From the NCBI GenBank assembly GCA_014155875.1, contig JACEFZ010026898.1, forward strand, positions 35,321-99,320: 64,000 bases of DNA. Reading direction: 5' to 3'. The notes under the pieces are model-generated. The model was not told the DNA's origin. It did not search any database and was given only the letters and a program-made list of their open reading frames with translations. Below, piece by piece: positions 20,333-29,970 of this stretch (within the stretch, counting starts at the first letter, position 1; the number at the start of each line of letters is the position of its first letter). Source of the DNA: Cepaea nemoralis (taxonomy: Eukaryota > Mollusca > Gastropoda > Stylommatophora > Helicidae). A program made the translations under genes and the position numbers.

Positions 20333-20710
20333 TTAGTCCGGAGTGTCTTCCATCTCCTTGACCGTTTCCTTGCCTTCCTCTTTTGATTCCTCGAGGTTGG
20401 TTATGCAATTGGCGTCTTCTGCTTTGCATCTGCAATCCACATTATTATGTGTTTTCGATTGGCAGTGTGTGCACCATGTTCCCTTCCTAGGTTTCCGTGT
20501 GTCCTTTTTGTTCCTTTCTCCTTCGCCGACCTCAGCCTTGTCTGTGATCACCGTCGTAGGAATCACTTTGCATGCTGCGAAGTAAGAACTTTTAGGTTTC
20601 GATCTGCAGTCCTTCGTGTTATGAGATGGCACCTTGCAGAATGAACACCACTTCTCAGACCACTTTCGTTTCGCTGGAGAATTCGAGGTGTTCTGGTTTC
20701 CTTCCTTCAC
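20333..20710 (-). pseudogene. Gypsy 1 nucleocapsid-like region (copy 2), 5' cut
   Basis: It carries both CCHC knuckles as in copy 1 (CSFCKVPSHNTKDC and CTHCQSKTHNNVDC), followed by the same TAA before the protease. The upstream gag sequence is replaced by the TA tract at 20746. Confidence 0.85.
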
Positions 20711-20742
20711 CTTCTCTGAACTCTCTTCTGTGTGCTTTATAT

Positions 20743-20846
<104 letters not shown>

Positions 20847-20849
20847 CTT

Positions 20850-21206
20850 CATTGACACCTTGCCACATTGTGCTTCAAAAAGGCATAATAACTGCATCCC
20901 AAGCCTGTAGCTAATGTGACTGATCAGACCAATTCGCATTGTACATATTCGTCCACAATTGATGCATGTGAACACATGGTCATTTCCAATATCACGTACC
21001 ATCTTGCGTCTCACACGCTCAGTGTGTGACCTATTTGCAATCATGTTCTCCTTTTTCATTATTCTATTTCTGATCGGTGCCTTCCATGCAACATGTTCAG
21101 CGTCGTCTTGCTCCGAATGCACTGTATCAATGTTTGTATCAATAATGTCCCGCTTACACACATCTTTGTATTGTAGTAGTAGCCGACCCCGAGATCTCTT
21201 CCCCAT
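20850..21206 (-). pseudogene. LINE A2 C-terminal region with zinc-finger-like end
   Basis: The frame encodes the segment GRLLLQYKDVCKRDIIDTNID, a tryptophan-bearing helix, and a C-terminal finger-like block (FTCINCGRICTMRIGLISHISY) in which the expected last histidine is Tyr. Residues after GEY derive from the TA tract. The homologous region of LINE A3 (44998-45255) reads GRPLLRYKDAYKRDMIDTGID. Confidence 0.75.
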
Positions 21207-21638
21207 CTCTAATTAACCGAAAACGATGTCATTTGGTATTCTGCAATCATCCATCCTCCTAATGTGTCCTATATATCTAAGTTTCGAAGAGTGAGCATGG
21301 AACAAATCGCCACATAACCTGATCTTTCAAATTCTTCAATATTTGTGATTTTGTCTTGCCACTTAAAACAAACTATTCTCCGCAGACACCGCATATGAAA
21401 CGTTTCTCTTGGTGTAAGTTGACCAGGTTTCGCCGCCATAAAGAAGAGTACTAAGGAAAAAGGCTTAATAGACAGGGACATTTGTTTTGCCAGTAAGCTT
21501 CCTGTTCTTCCAGACACTTTTTGTTAACCTATTCATTGTTGTTGCTGCCTTACCAATCCTGATGTCGATTTCCATATCTAGTGAAAATTTGCTGTATACC
21601 TCTGATCCTAGATATTTATAATGGTTCACTATCTCGAG

Positions 21639-22910
21639 TTAGGCGTCGTCAATAAATATAGGTAGTGCCCCATGTGCACCTTGTGACATAATCTGTGTCT
21701 TCTTTTTGCTAATTGTTAAACCAAATTCAGAACACACATTGGAGAATGCAGATAGTAGACTTTGTAAGTCTTCCTCAGAGTGGGTCGTAATTGCAGCATC
21801 ATCTGCAAAAAGCAGCTCTCTGTTCAGTACCCTAATAATGTTGGTCTTGGCCCTCAGTCTCTGAGCACTGCAGAGGCCGCCATCTGAGCGTGAGTGAATA
21901 TATATACCACCATCATGATCACGAAAGGCATATTTCAGTAGAAGTGAAAAGTATATTCCAAAGAGGGTGCGAGCTAGTACACAACCTTGCTTAACTCCAC
22001 TCTTGATTTCAAACTCTTCTGAAGTTGCACCATCAAAATTGATTATACTCTGCATGTCTGTGTGGAAGGATTCCACAATGGACAGAAGAGTTGGTGGGCA
22101 GCCAATCTGTTTTAGTGCCTTGAACAGACACTCATGACTGACAAAATCAAATGCCTTTGTGAGGTCGATGAGGGCAACAGACAGTGGTTGATTCTGTTCA
22201 CGGCATTTTTCTTGCATTTGTCGCAATGCGAATATCATATCAATGGTAGACCGGTTGTGTCGAAAGCCACACTGTGATTTGGTGTAGACTTGATCTCCTA
22301 GGATTTGAAGTCTGCGCAGAACAATTCTGTCAAATACTTTTCCAACAATACACAGAAGTGAGATACCCTTATAGTTGTTGCAGTCGCTCCGATCGCCCTT
22401 GTTCTTGTACAGTGGTTTGATGCTTGAATCTTTGAAATCCTGTGGGACTTGTCCTTCTCGCCAGCATAGCTCTATTAGCTGGTGGATCTGCAGAGTGAGT
22501 GTGTCTTGCCCACTCCTGATAACCTCTATTGGAATCCCACCCTTACCTGGAGCCTTGCCAGATGCAAGTTCATTTATAGCACACTTAACTTCTGTTATGG
22601 TGGGAAGTGTGTCCAGGTGGTCAAGAGTTGGTAGAGCCTCTATGGCGTTGAGGGCATCATCCGCTAGTTTGGTCTCACTTGAGTAAAGCTCCAAATAGTG
22701 CTCTACCCATCTGTCCATCTGCTGTTTCTTGTCAATTATGATTTCTCCAGTCAAGGTTTTCAATGGTGCACTTCTTTTGATCATTGGACCACAGGTTTTC
22801 TTTATTCCTTCATACATGATTCTGATGTTTCCCTTATCACTTGCGATTTGAATGGACTCACATAACTTGATCCAATAATCATTTGCACACTGCCTGGCAG
22901 CCTTTTGCAC
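21639..22910 (-). pseudogene. LINE A2 reverse transcriptase
   Basis: The 423-residue frame holds the pre-RT block (ASGKAPGKGGIPIEVIRSG), the finger motif (SIKPLYKNKGDRSDCNNYKG), QCGFRHNRSTIDMIF, motif A (VALIDLTKAFD), the GVKQGCVLARTLFGIYF block and motif C (LLFADDAAITTHSEEDLQSLL). All three catalytic aspartates are present (one in motif A, two in FADD). It ends at a TAG at 21639, soon after KKKTQIMSQG. The upstream endonuclease is in a different frame, so the ancestral single ORF is broken. This is the most intact RT in the window. Confidence 0.88.
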
Positions 22911-23452
22911 ATCCTTCCTAGCTTGCTTAGCTCACTCAGAGTGTTACGCGTTGGTCTTTCCTTGTTTCTTAAGAGAGCTATCTTCTTCTTATCAATCAAG
23001 GGCTGCAGAGTCTGGCTGTTTGCCGCAAACCAGTCCTGCCTCTTATGATCCACAGTGCCGTAAACCCCTACGGCAGTTTTATAAAGAGTTTCCTTAAGTT
23101 GACCCCACTTTTCATTTACTGTACAATTTTCTGGTGTATCAGTGAAAGCGTCTTCAAGTTGCTGTTGAAACTGAAAGCACTTTTCAGGATCGTGAGTGTT
23201 AATAATATTAATCCTGGGGCTAGATTTATGTTTAGCTGTGTAGATTCTCTTTGGTCTCAATCTAACCCTTGCAACAGCCAAAGAATGATACGTACCACAT
23301 TCAGCACTGTGGTAACTTCGAGTCAATGATATATGGTTCAGGTGTTGTCTCCGTGTGATGATGAAGTCCAGCTGGTGCCAATGGCCGGATCTTGGATGTT
23401 TCCATGTGACCTTATGCAGCTCTTTTGTTTTAAAAAGGAGTTTGTAATACAT
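22802..23452 (-). pseudogene. LINE A2 linker between endonuclease and RT
   Basis: The 216-residue frame begins in the last strands of the endonuclease (WKHPRSGHWHQLDFIITRR, the D-F-I-I motif), followed by a linker with the SYHSAECGTYHSLAVARVRL segment where an SDH motif is expected. It then runs through a helical connector (PLIDKKKIALLRN). A frame break separates it from the RT frame near 22910. Confidence 0.8.
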
Positions 23453-23946
23453 AGGTCATTTCTGGTGCAATGCTCCAGCAGCCTTTGCCCATTTTCATTC
23501 ATGCGACCGATGTTGTATTTTCCAAGGCACACTGGCCATGAACTCGAGTCCTTGCCCACACGAGCATTGAAATCACCGAGCATATAAATGTAGTCAGATT
23601 TTGGAACTGCCTTGATCACGGAGTCTAACTCCTCATAGAACGAATCCTTCACATCATCAGAGGAATCGAGTGTCGGTGCATATGCAGTAATAATGGTGGC
23701 AAAACCACAAGAGGTTGCCAAGCGCAGGGATAATAGTCTTTCATTTCCTCCTGCTGGAATTTCAATCATTCCCAGTAGCGAATTCTTCACTGCAAAGCCC
23801 ACACCGTGTTGCCTTTTTTCTGCCTGCCCTCTACCCTTCCAAAAAAAGGTGTAATTGTTTTCCCTGAGTGACCCTTCCTCAGCGAGGCGAGTCTCCTGCA
23901 GGCCAGCAATATCAATGTTAAGACGATTGAGTTCGGCATCAATCAC
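23338..23946 (-). pseudogene. LINE A2 APE endonuclease
   Basis: This 202-residue frame carries the motifs IDIAGLQETRL (catalytic Glu), QHGVGFAVKN, TIITAYAPT and YMLGDFNARVG (catalytic Asp/Asn). It loses frame after LKQKSCIRSHGN, before the final motifs, which are found in the overlapping frame 22802-23452. It would nick target DNA to prime reverse transcription in an intact element. Confidence 0.86.
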
Positions 23947-24679
23947 AGCGTTTTTCTCACATCGTCAATATTGGTCAAGTCAGTGGAAAATCCTGGACAC
24001 ATGGTTCTCACGTTCCAGGTTGCAAGCCGTAGCTTGAGGTTTCTATTTTTCTTTTTATTAGTACCTGGTGCATTGGTTTTACAGCCTGCGATTCAGATTT
24101 TGTCCTAGCCCCAAGCACCCATTGAAGCAGGCAGGCTGTGGCGGATCAGCACCCAATTGGCCGGGGCTGCCCAGCTTGAGGCGGACGGTAGCTGATCAGT
24201 GACACCTATAGGTGTCTCCCACCGTCAGAGGCAACGCGTGGCGCCCCATGTCTACGCCTTTTGACAGGGACTTATAACCCGTAACAGTTGCCTTTTGCTT
24301 TGATTCCATGACCGGTTAAGACCAAGGATGGAGGTATTGCTTCTCCATAACACAAAGCCTAGGCTAAAATACAGAGATCATGTGTTGCCCATGCAGCATG
24401 ATCCCTCTCTCGGCCTGCCTAGTTAAGTCCAGAGGAAAGGTAACACCCATACATCTGGAACAAGACATGCTGCAGAAGCTGCCGGACCAGCAAAGCAATG
24501 CTCTAACTCTCCGCCTGTCGGAGCTTCGATCCTAGACCAGCTGCCAACCAAGGCTTAAGGCCTGGTCTGCCCTGCCTTGACATTTTGTCTTTAGGATGTA
24601 TTTCCTCGCACCACGGTAAGGCTTGTACCCTCCCGATTGCGCTCTTCCGCAAATATATACATATATGTATATGTATATA

Positions 24680-24863
24680 TCACTGACGCCCGGTAAGAGA
24701 GGAAGAGGAAGACCATCAAGAAGAGGATGCAGGACATGGCAGACGATCTCCAGATGGATGTATCAGACACGGGTCATCTTGCTAATGACCAAGACGTTCT
24801 CCGGACGGCTGTTATTGAAGCGAGATTATGCAAGGAACATGCTACTGAATGAATGAATAAATT
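24680..24863 (+). mobile_element. LINE D 3' end with (GAAT)n tail, copy 1
   Basis: The plus strand encodes GKRGRGRPSRR (one frame), then a C-terminal tail with DDLQMDVSDTGHLA, ending at a stop that overlaps the tail ctgaatgaatgaat. The minus-strand fragment at 49797-50045 encodes the same C-terminal block (DDLQMDVSDSRHLACDG) and the same tetranucleotide tail. Only the last ~180 bp of the element is present. A MITE is inserted right after it. Confidence 0.75.
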
Positions 24864-24865
24864 TA

Positions 24866-25018
24866 CAGGGTGTATTTTAATGACTGCCGTGTTTGAAAAT
24901 ATTGCCTGTCCAAGTTTTGTATTTATCTATTATGTTGCATAAACTTTACAGAGTGTGAATACAAAACTTGGACAGGCAATATTTTCAAACACTGCACAGT
25001 CATTAAAAATACACCCTA
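24866..25018. mobile_element. Palindromic MITE with TA flanks
   Basis: Two inverted arms of about 58 bp (24866-24923 and 24961-25018) flank a loop of about 37 bp. The left arm reads cagggtgtattttaatgactg; the right arm ends cagtcattaaaaatacaccct. TA dinucleotides stand on both sides, the duplication typical of Tc1/mariner-type elements. There is no coding capacity. It lies between the LINE D tail and a GPCR exon relic. Confidence 0.85.
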
Positions 25019-25057
25019 TATCACTGATATTTTGGACTCCAAAATCAAACGACTGTG

Positions 25058-25185
25058 CTATTGTGTGCATGCGTTTCGTCTTTACTTTTAGCAGCGCATT
25101 TGTGTATGTTGTAAACAACCAAGGTTCAATGTCTTCACCTCTCGGAAGCGAAACTCTCGTTTACACTCTTTATCCGACGGGATGA
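25058..25185 (+). pseudogene. GPCR exon 2 relic (TM4 region)
   Basis: The segment encodes AIVCMRFVFTFSSAFVYVV followed by NNQGSMSSPLGSETL. It lines up with TM4 and the following loop of the GPCR exon (VIVCIFLIVALISAPVYVV, then GPIFSPVKNKT). No TM5-TM7 remains. It is older than the three main copies. Confidence 0.6.
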
Positions 25186-25318
25186 ACACTTTCAGAACTT
25201 AGGTGTGTTGATGATGCAGTTATCTTCTCAAACAGTGCTTAACGAGTAAAACAACAGTCTGTGTGTGTCACGATAGAGACACATCGAACATCAAATCATA
25301 ATCTTAAGGAAGCAGTGC

Positions 25319-25320
<2 letters not shown>

Positions 25321-25349
<29 letters not shown>
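25321..25349. repeat. Poly(C) tract
   Basis: A run of about 29 C, followed by acccccc, ends the readable context. Its length is likely to vary in assembly. Confidence 0.9.
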
Positions 25350-25770
25350 ACCCCCCTGTGCTAACATGCACCAAACGAATGCAACCTCAGTGAGTCCTAG
25401 TTTTGGAAACAGCAAATTTGGCGCCACATAAACGCGCGAAGAAAGAGTGCAATACGGGTCCGTGGAATAAGGCGTCAAACACGCTGAACGATTTACAAAA
25501 GCGGACGCTAACTTCAACCACGACCTAATTAATTGCCTTTTATTGAAAGGATAATAGGTCGGATCTTTCTGGAATAGCGCGAAATATACGATTAAATAGA
25601 GCCAATGTAGCTAATATTCTGGAAGTTTCAAGAATAAACCGATGGCCACCAGTAACATTACATAAAGGAGCAGTTTATATTCGTTTTTGCCACGAGAATG
25701 TGAGAATGTTAAGATTAAAACCCAGTTGTCTTCACATGTATTGGTAGTGTAAGTAATGTGTATTATTATG

Positions 25771-26012
25771 TGCCGGCTCCGTGGCTAAGAAGTTGCAGAG
25801 GAAGTTCGAAATTCCGCATACCCGCGTTCGAAACACAGTTACATGCGACTTAACAGTAGACCCGCCTTGCCTTTGTTTTGCTGAAAATGATATGGGTGCC
25901 GGTCGTTCGGAAAGCAAAGGCAAGCTACTGAACGTACACTTGCCAAGAAATCACGAACGGCCAAATAATGCAGGTGTTGACTGCGACGTCCTGTAAAGGA
26001 TGTGCAACTAAC
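25771..26012 (+). repeat. SINE-S1 copy 3
   Basis: It begins gccggctccgtggctaag and carries the B-box-like gcgttcgaaacac, the core ggaaagcaaaggcaagctactg, and a tail reading tgactgcgacgtcctgtaaagga. It is one of the better preserved family copies. Confidence 0.85.
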
Positions 26013-26099
26013 TTTAAAATATGTGTGTTTAAGTCTACTCAAGAATTCAGAAGCGGACAGGTAGGCACTTACAATCAGCGGACACTTTAACTAGCTCAG

Positions 26100-26900
26100 C
26101 AGGCAACGTTGAATTGTATGTCTGCTATACAGTTGGACAGTGTGTTGATACAGACGGCAGTAATACTAGATGGCACTAGAAGCGCCACTGTTGATATCAG
26201 AAACGTGTTGCCTAAACCTGTCAGCCAGACGTAGAGGTATCTCTCTGATATATCACGTGTCACAATGTATGCAAGTAATCGCATATATAACGTTGCGACT
26301 TGTGCATGAGGCACCCTCACGGATGTGGAATGTCGTCTTAGGGAATGCCAGACTCTGGGTTTGAAGTACACATGGGCAGGGTTTACAGCGCGATCGAATA
26401 CCAGCCACCATGCCAAGAAGAGACGTGTGAGGTTGGAGTAGACTGCTATGGACCAGCATATCCTTGAGATTACGATCCCGCCTGTACTCCACCAGCGATG
26501 AGGGGTGGGGGGGGGTGGCTCTGAGAAGAAAATGCGAGTGGTCGGGTCTGCCTGGAGAATGGTTAGACGTCTCAGGGGGATATTCTTGGCAGCAATTTTA
26601 TGGAGATGGTTGGTTAGTGAGAGGACAGGTCTATCATTTCCTGGTTTCGACCTGGAGAGCCTGGGCACGACTAATAGAGTGGCAGTATTGAGCTGTAGAC
26701 AGAACATTCTCATGATAGTCACGTAGGCGCAATAAATCCAACATTTTGTGGGCTTTTTGCTAGAAGTTGTTATTATCCTGACAAAGCCGTCGGAGACGTA
26801 ACATTTGGGAGAAAGGAATAAAACCCGTACACGAGGGTGGCTTGGAGGAGGTGTAGAGAAGGAATGCGTGCGAGTTAGTTGGCTTATAATAAACCGTCGT
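26100..26900 (-). mobile_element. Penelope-like element, RT C-terminus and GIY-YIG endonuclease (decayed)
   Basis: Several minus-strand frames together show the arrangement. Near 26890-26690 lie KPTNSHAFLLYTSS, LRLRRLC and ISRAQAL, blocks that follow the RT in Penelope-like elements. Near 26490 comes YRRDRNLKDMLVHSSL. Next are the cysteines of CKPCPCV, then FHIREGASCTSRNVIYAI and TCIHCDT, a TGA, and YIREIPLRLADRFRQH near 26260-26190. The last part corresponds to the GIY-YIG nuclease region with its conserved arginine. Frameshifts and stops make it inactive. The RT palm is missing. Distinguishing Penelope/Poseidon/Neptune subgroups needs alignment. Confidence 0.82.
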
Positions 26901-26984
26901 GCATAGACCCGGGGAACCTAAAGAGACTGTTAGATTTAAGAAACTGTCCTATTCAACACATCACCATGTGAATTATCCAGGCAG

Positions 26985-27125
26985 CAGGTCGTTTGACTTC
27001 GAAAGTGCAGTTGGAACACTTATCGTGGACTAGAAATACATGCTGAAGACTATCTGTAATCGGCCATAGTGTGAGGGACGTATAGGAAGGAGGTCACAGC
27101 CTGCGTGAATACAGCCATATGGCAT
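26985..27125 (+). repeat. Unclassified dispersed repeat R, copy 1
   Basis: The sequence gtttgacttcgaaagtgcagttggaacacttatcgtgg, then agaaatacatgctgaagactatctgt, and then gacgtataggaaggaggtcac recurs in the same order at 46545-46760. No coding sense or terminal structure is visible. Confidence 0.65.
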
Positions 27126-27147
27126 GTGGTACGATTATAAATAAATA

Positions 27148-27389
27148 CATGTTTTGCATATCCTTTACAGGACATCGCTGTCAACATCAGCATCTTTCAG
27201 CTGTATGTTGATTTCTTGGCAAGATTACGCTCAGTAGTTTGCCATTGCTTTCTGAGCGGCCGGCTCACATACCCCGTAAGTTACCGACCCGATTCGAACC
27301 ACTGCTGATTCTCACCGTCATCACGTTACCTACGAGAGTATACGAGATTACCGAGAAAAGTCACTAACCTCTAAGCCAGGAAGCCGGCG
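27148..27389 (-). repeat. SINE-S1 copy 4, best preserved, with target-site duplication
   Basis: On the minus strand it starts gccggcttcctggcttagagg (A-box-like) and has an exact B-box (ggttcgaatc). It keeps the core cagaaagcaatggcaaactactg and ends at gtcctgtaaaggatatgc. The direct repeat ggtacgattata flanks it at 27128 and 27390. The head is clearly tRNA-derived. Confidence 0.9.
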
Positions 27390-27399
27390 GTACGATTAT

Positions 27400-28085
27400 A
27401 TATAAATAAAAAATATACCTTACAAATATACTTTATTTAGTGGGGGGGGGGGGGGATTGTCAATCATTTTGCACCTGATTTTGCATATCTGAGGCCTGCT
27501 AAATCAAACTGTCACATGAATTTGTATGTAGCAGAATACAGAATATATGTATTTAATTAATGATATTACAGCATTGTATTATGTCAGGTACTGATGAAAA
27601 AAAAAAAAAAACTATTGTATTCTAATTACTCACTAAATGAACTTGCTTGTTTACCTAAACTTCCAGCTTTCAAAGAATCTTCGAAGAATTGCTTTAAAAA
27701 AAAAAAGATTTTAATCCACTGTATGAATGTCACGAGTAGTATGCTAGCTATTTCTTTCACGTCTTTAAACGAATAACATCATCTTCAAGAGGAGCAAACT
27801 TTCTTTCATCGGATTTATTTTGTTATATTTGTGGAGAGTAAATTTTGAAAGAAGAACATAGGAAGCGTATTAATGTTTTGTGACAAAGGCATACTTTGTT
27901 TACTTTAAAGTAAAACTTGGTGATCCGGACAAGTCATGAGCTCCTCATATAGTTTATAAAACATGTGTTTAACACCAGCCACAGTGGGTTTGTAAGAAAA
28001 GAAAATGTTTAACATACTGAAATTCAATGCTTTGAAAAGAGCCCAAGAACCACTATGATGACTGTTATTTCCATGTTGTCAATAA
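27400..28085. other. AT-rich sequence, no gene seen
   Basis: It includes a G run (27440-27453) and an A run (27597-27611). No feature is supported. Confidence 0.4.
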
Positions 28086-28089
28086 TAAG

Positions 28090-28560
28090 GCCATCCATTA
28101 CAAGAAATGTGACAGTGATAGTGATTTCGAAGAAGATTTTCCAGCAGCTCAACGCTTCGACCAGCGAGATCTGAATGATCTAATCGCTCCAAGGAATTGA
28201 GCTTAGACACGCTTAGAGCTGGAATTGTTGATGGGCCTAAAATTTGAATGTTAATAAACGATCATAATTTTAATAATTCGATGAACACAACTGAATCAAC
28301 AGTCTGGTCATCATTTGCTTTAATTGTGCAAAACTTTATGGGTAACTTTAAAGCAGGCACTTATTCTGAACACGTTGAAAAACTGCGACTGTTTGGACCT
28401 TGGATGTAACATCAGCATAAAATTGCAGTACATCCATAATCATTTGCATATCTTACCCCAGTATCTTGGCGACTTTAGTGAAAGATAAGGTGATTGATTT
28501 CACCAAGATATAAGACGATGGAAGAGAGAAACCAGGGTCTTTGGAATGTCCAATGGTGAC
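28090..28560 (+). pseudogene. Decayed protein of an uncharacterised, repeated animal family
   Basis: A discontinuous plus-strand frame reads DSDSDFEEDF, FDQRDLNDLI, LDTLRAGIVDGPKI, a VWSSFALIVQNFMGN block, then GCNISIKLQYIHNHL and LGDFSER with FHQDI after two stops. This motif order (DLNDL, KAGIxDGPQI-like, WxSFxxVxxNFLGN-like, NMSIKxHxLHSHL-like, GERFHQDI-like) matches from memory a long, highly repeated uncharacterised protein family in arthropod and mollusc genomes, probably transposon-derived. About 250 residues between DLNDLI and LDTLRAG are deleted. I cannot name its transposon class. Confidence 0.6.
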
Positions 28561-28599
28561 CGCTTATTGTTCTACTAGTAAATGTAACTGTCCGGTCAT

Positions 28600-29225
28600 A
28601 TCACATTCCAGGAAGTTCTCAAAGAGACGCTGTGTTTGTGGTGAATATTGATACAGAAAATGCTAGCGATAAAGTTTTAATATGATTTTATTTGTTGGTG
28701 TTTTATATGAAGTCAATAAATGTACAGTAATATGAATGCAGATTACAGTCAAAATGCCACAGATGACACCTAACTCTATACGTGTATATAACACAAAAAA
28801 AGTCTTGGGGAGGGAGGGATGTAGAGAAACCCAAAATACAAAATACAAGGAGGCAACTAGAAACTTCTACAAAAATATATATGCACATAAAATCAGAGGA
28901 GAACACTTTGACGCAAATGAAATAGTTAACAGCGCGAAAAAGGAGAATCAATAAGTTGACAAAATCGCATCCTAAAATGAACCCTATAGTTTTATTGACC
29001 AATCGGCACTCGGCGGGTAATGTGGTCAGTATCACGTTGGCGGATTTTACTTCTCATAGACATAATTGGTGCATATATCGGGCTGGGTATACCACGGAAC
29101 GTAGGTCATTTGTTTTAAAATAAATATCAGAATCCTCCCATTTCCAGATCGAACCCATGACCACCAGGTAATCAATCGAGTGGCTAGCCATTATGATGCC
29201 ACTTTCATTACCGATAACATATTCT
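28600..29225. other. Intergenic sequence, no gene seen
   Basis: The region is AT-rich. The short open frames on both strands have no recognisable motif. Confidence 0.4.
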
Positions 29226-29229
29226 GGTA

Positions 29230-29500
29230 CCTATTGTAGGCTGGTCAGATGCTGATGGTAATACTGACAGCCAGAATGAACGCCTGTCTGTATTTTTCTC
29301 TATGAATTGAGCAGTGACCAAAATCTCTACTGAATCAAACTCTGCTTATGTGAGTCCATTCTTTTGCTGCACTTTCCACTTGATCATGGAGAGCAATCAC
29401 CCCTTCATTCTTATAATCTAGTTCGTCGCCGATAAGAGCGGCTGCAGCAAGTCCATCGGCCAGTTCATTGTCTTATAATCCCACTTGTGATGCGCAGCAA
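29230..29500 (-). mobile_element. LINE F relic: RNase H C-terminal segment
   Basis: The minus strand near 29480-29335 encodes DNELADGLAAAALIGDEL, the conserved G-N-E-x-A-D-x-L-A helix of LINE-type RNase H (the Asp is a catalytic metal ligand). A helix with a tryptophan (ESAAKEWTHI) follows. A stop lies just upstream of DNELAD. It belongs to an RNase H-bearing LINE clade and has no RT nearby. Confidence 0.65.
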
Positions 29501-29628
29501 ATCTGTGATATGCACCTAAACTGCAATTGTAAGCAAAGAAGGTTCTTATTTCAGTTCTTTGTTACAGACCACGACGGATAAGGGAATAAATAAGGCATGA
29601 CGAGTGTATACGTCAGTTAAAGCTTCAA

Positions 29629-29970
29629 ATGAATGAACAATTAATTGTGTTCAATCATGATCCGTTATCAATTTCAAACATCAACATTGTTGTTACATTA
29701 TGGGTATTATCTTTAGTAGTACCATCTATAGCACACAATTCTCTTATTTTTTCAGGTTTATCAGTCTCTGATTTATGCTGCCTAATAACTCTTGCATGGA
29801 CGTGCATCTGTGTAACCCCAGCCTTTGTCGCGATAGACATACCATTTGATAGTATGGATGTTTGTTACATTGTATCAGGGATGCCACAACTTGCGTTCAC
29901 TGGAGTCAGCAGTTGTATTACAGCTATGATTACCATGGAGAGATGCATTAGTGTAGTTGTGCCATTCAAG
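29629..29970 (+). CDS. Rhodopsin-like GPCR, exon 1 (TM1-TM3)
   Basis: This exon encodes 114 residues from ATG at 29629 to a consensus donor, cattcaag|gtaagt, in phase 0. TM1 lies at about residues 18-35 (INIVVTLWVLSLVV). TM2 begins IFSGLSVSDLCCLITLAW and contains the conserved L-S-x-S-D helix. Extracellular loop 1 follows, with a conserved Cys (DVCYI). TM3 ends MITMERCISVVVPFK, where ERC takes the DRY position. Joined to exon 2 at 33776 it gives ...VVVPFK|ANLILTPRRT..., continuous in frame and sense. The pattern resembles gastropod chemoreceptor-like class A receptors; the ligand is unknown. The N-terminus is short and has no signal peptide. No second exon 1 is seen in the window, so copy b is the only potentially complete gene. 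Confidence 0.85.

Larger units (their letters stand above)
20847..24655 (-). mobile_element. LINE A2: near full-length APE-type LINE with frameshifts
   Basis: This is the most complete LINE in the window at 3.8 kb. On the minus strand the order is 5' UTR (24655-23947), APE endonuclease (23946-23338), linker (23452-22802), reverse transcriptase (22910-21639), C-terminal region (21517-21269) and a C-terminal zinc-finger-like end (21206-20850). The frames overlap through frameshifts, so it is inactive. The 5' UTR matches 7205-8030 and 59581-59925. I do not assign a clade with confidence; motif style is that of RTE-like or related APE LINEs lacking RNase H. Confidence 0.9.

Noticed and set aside
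24623..24856. A plus-strand frame joining LINE A2's 5' edge and the LINE D tail
   Set aside because: It is a chance fusion across an element junction, and only the GRGRP-containing part is real LINE D.
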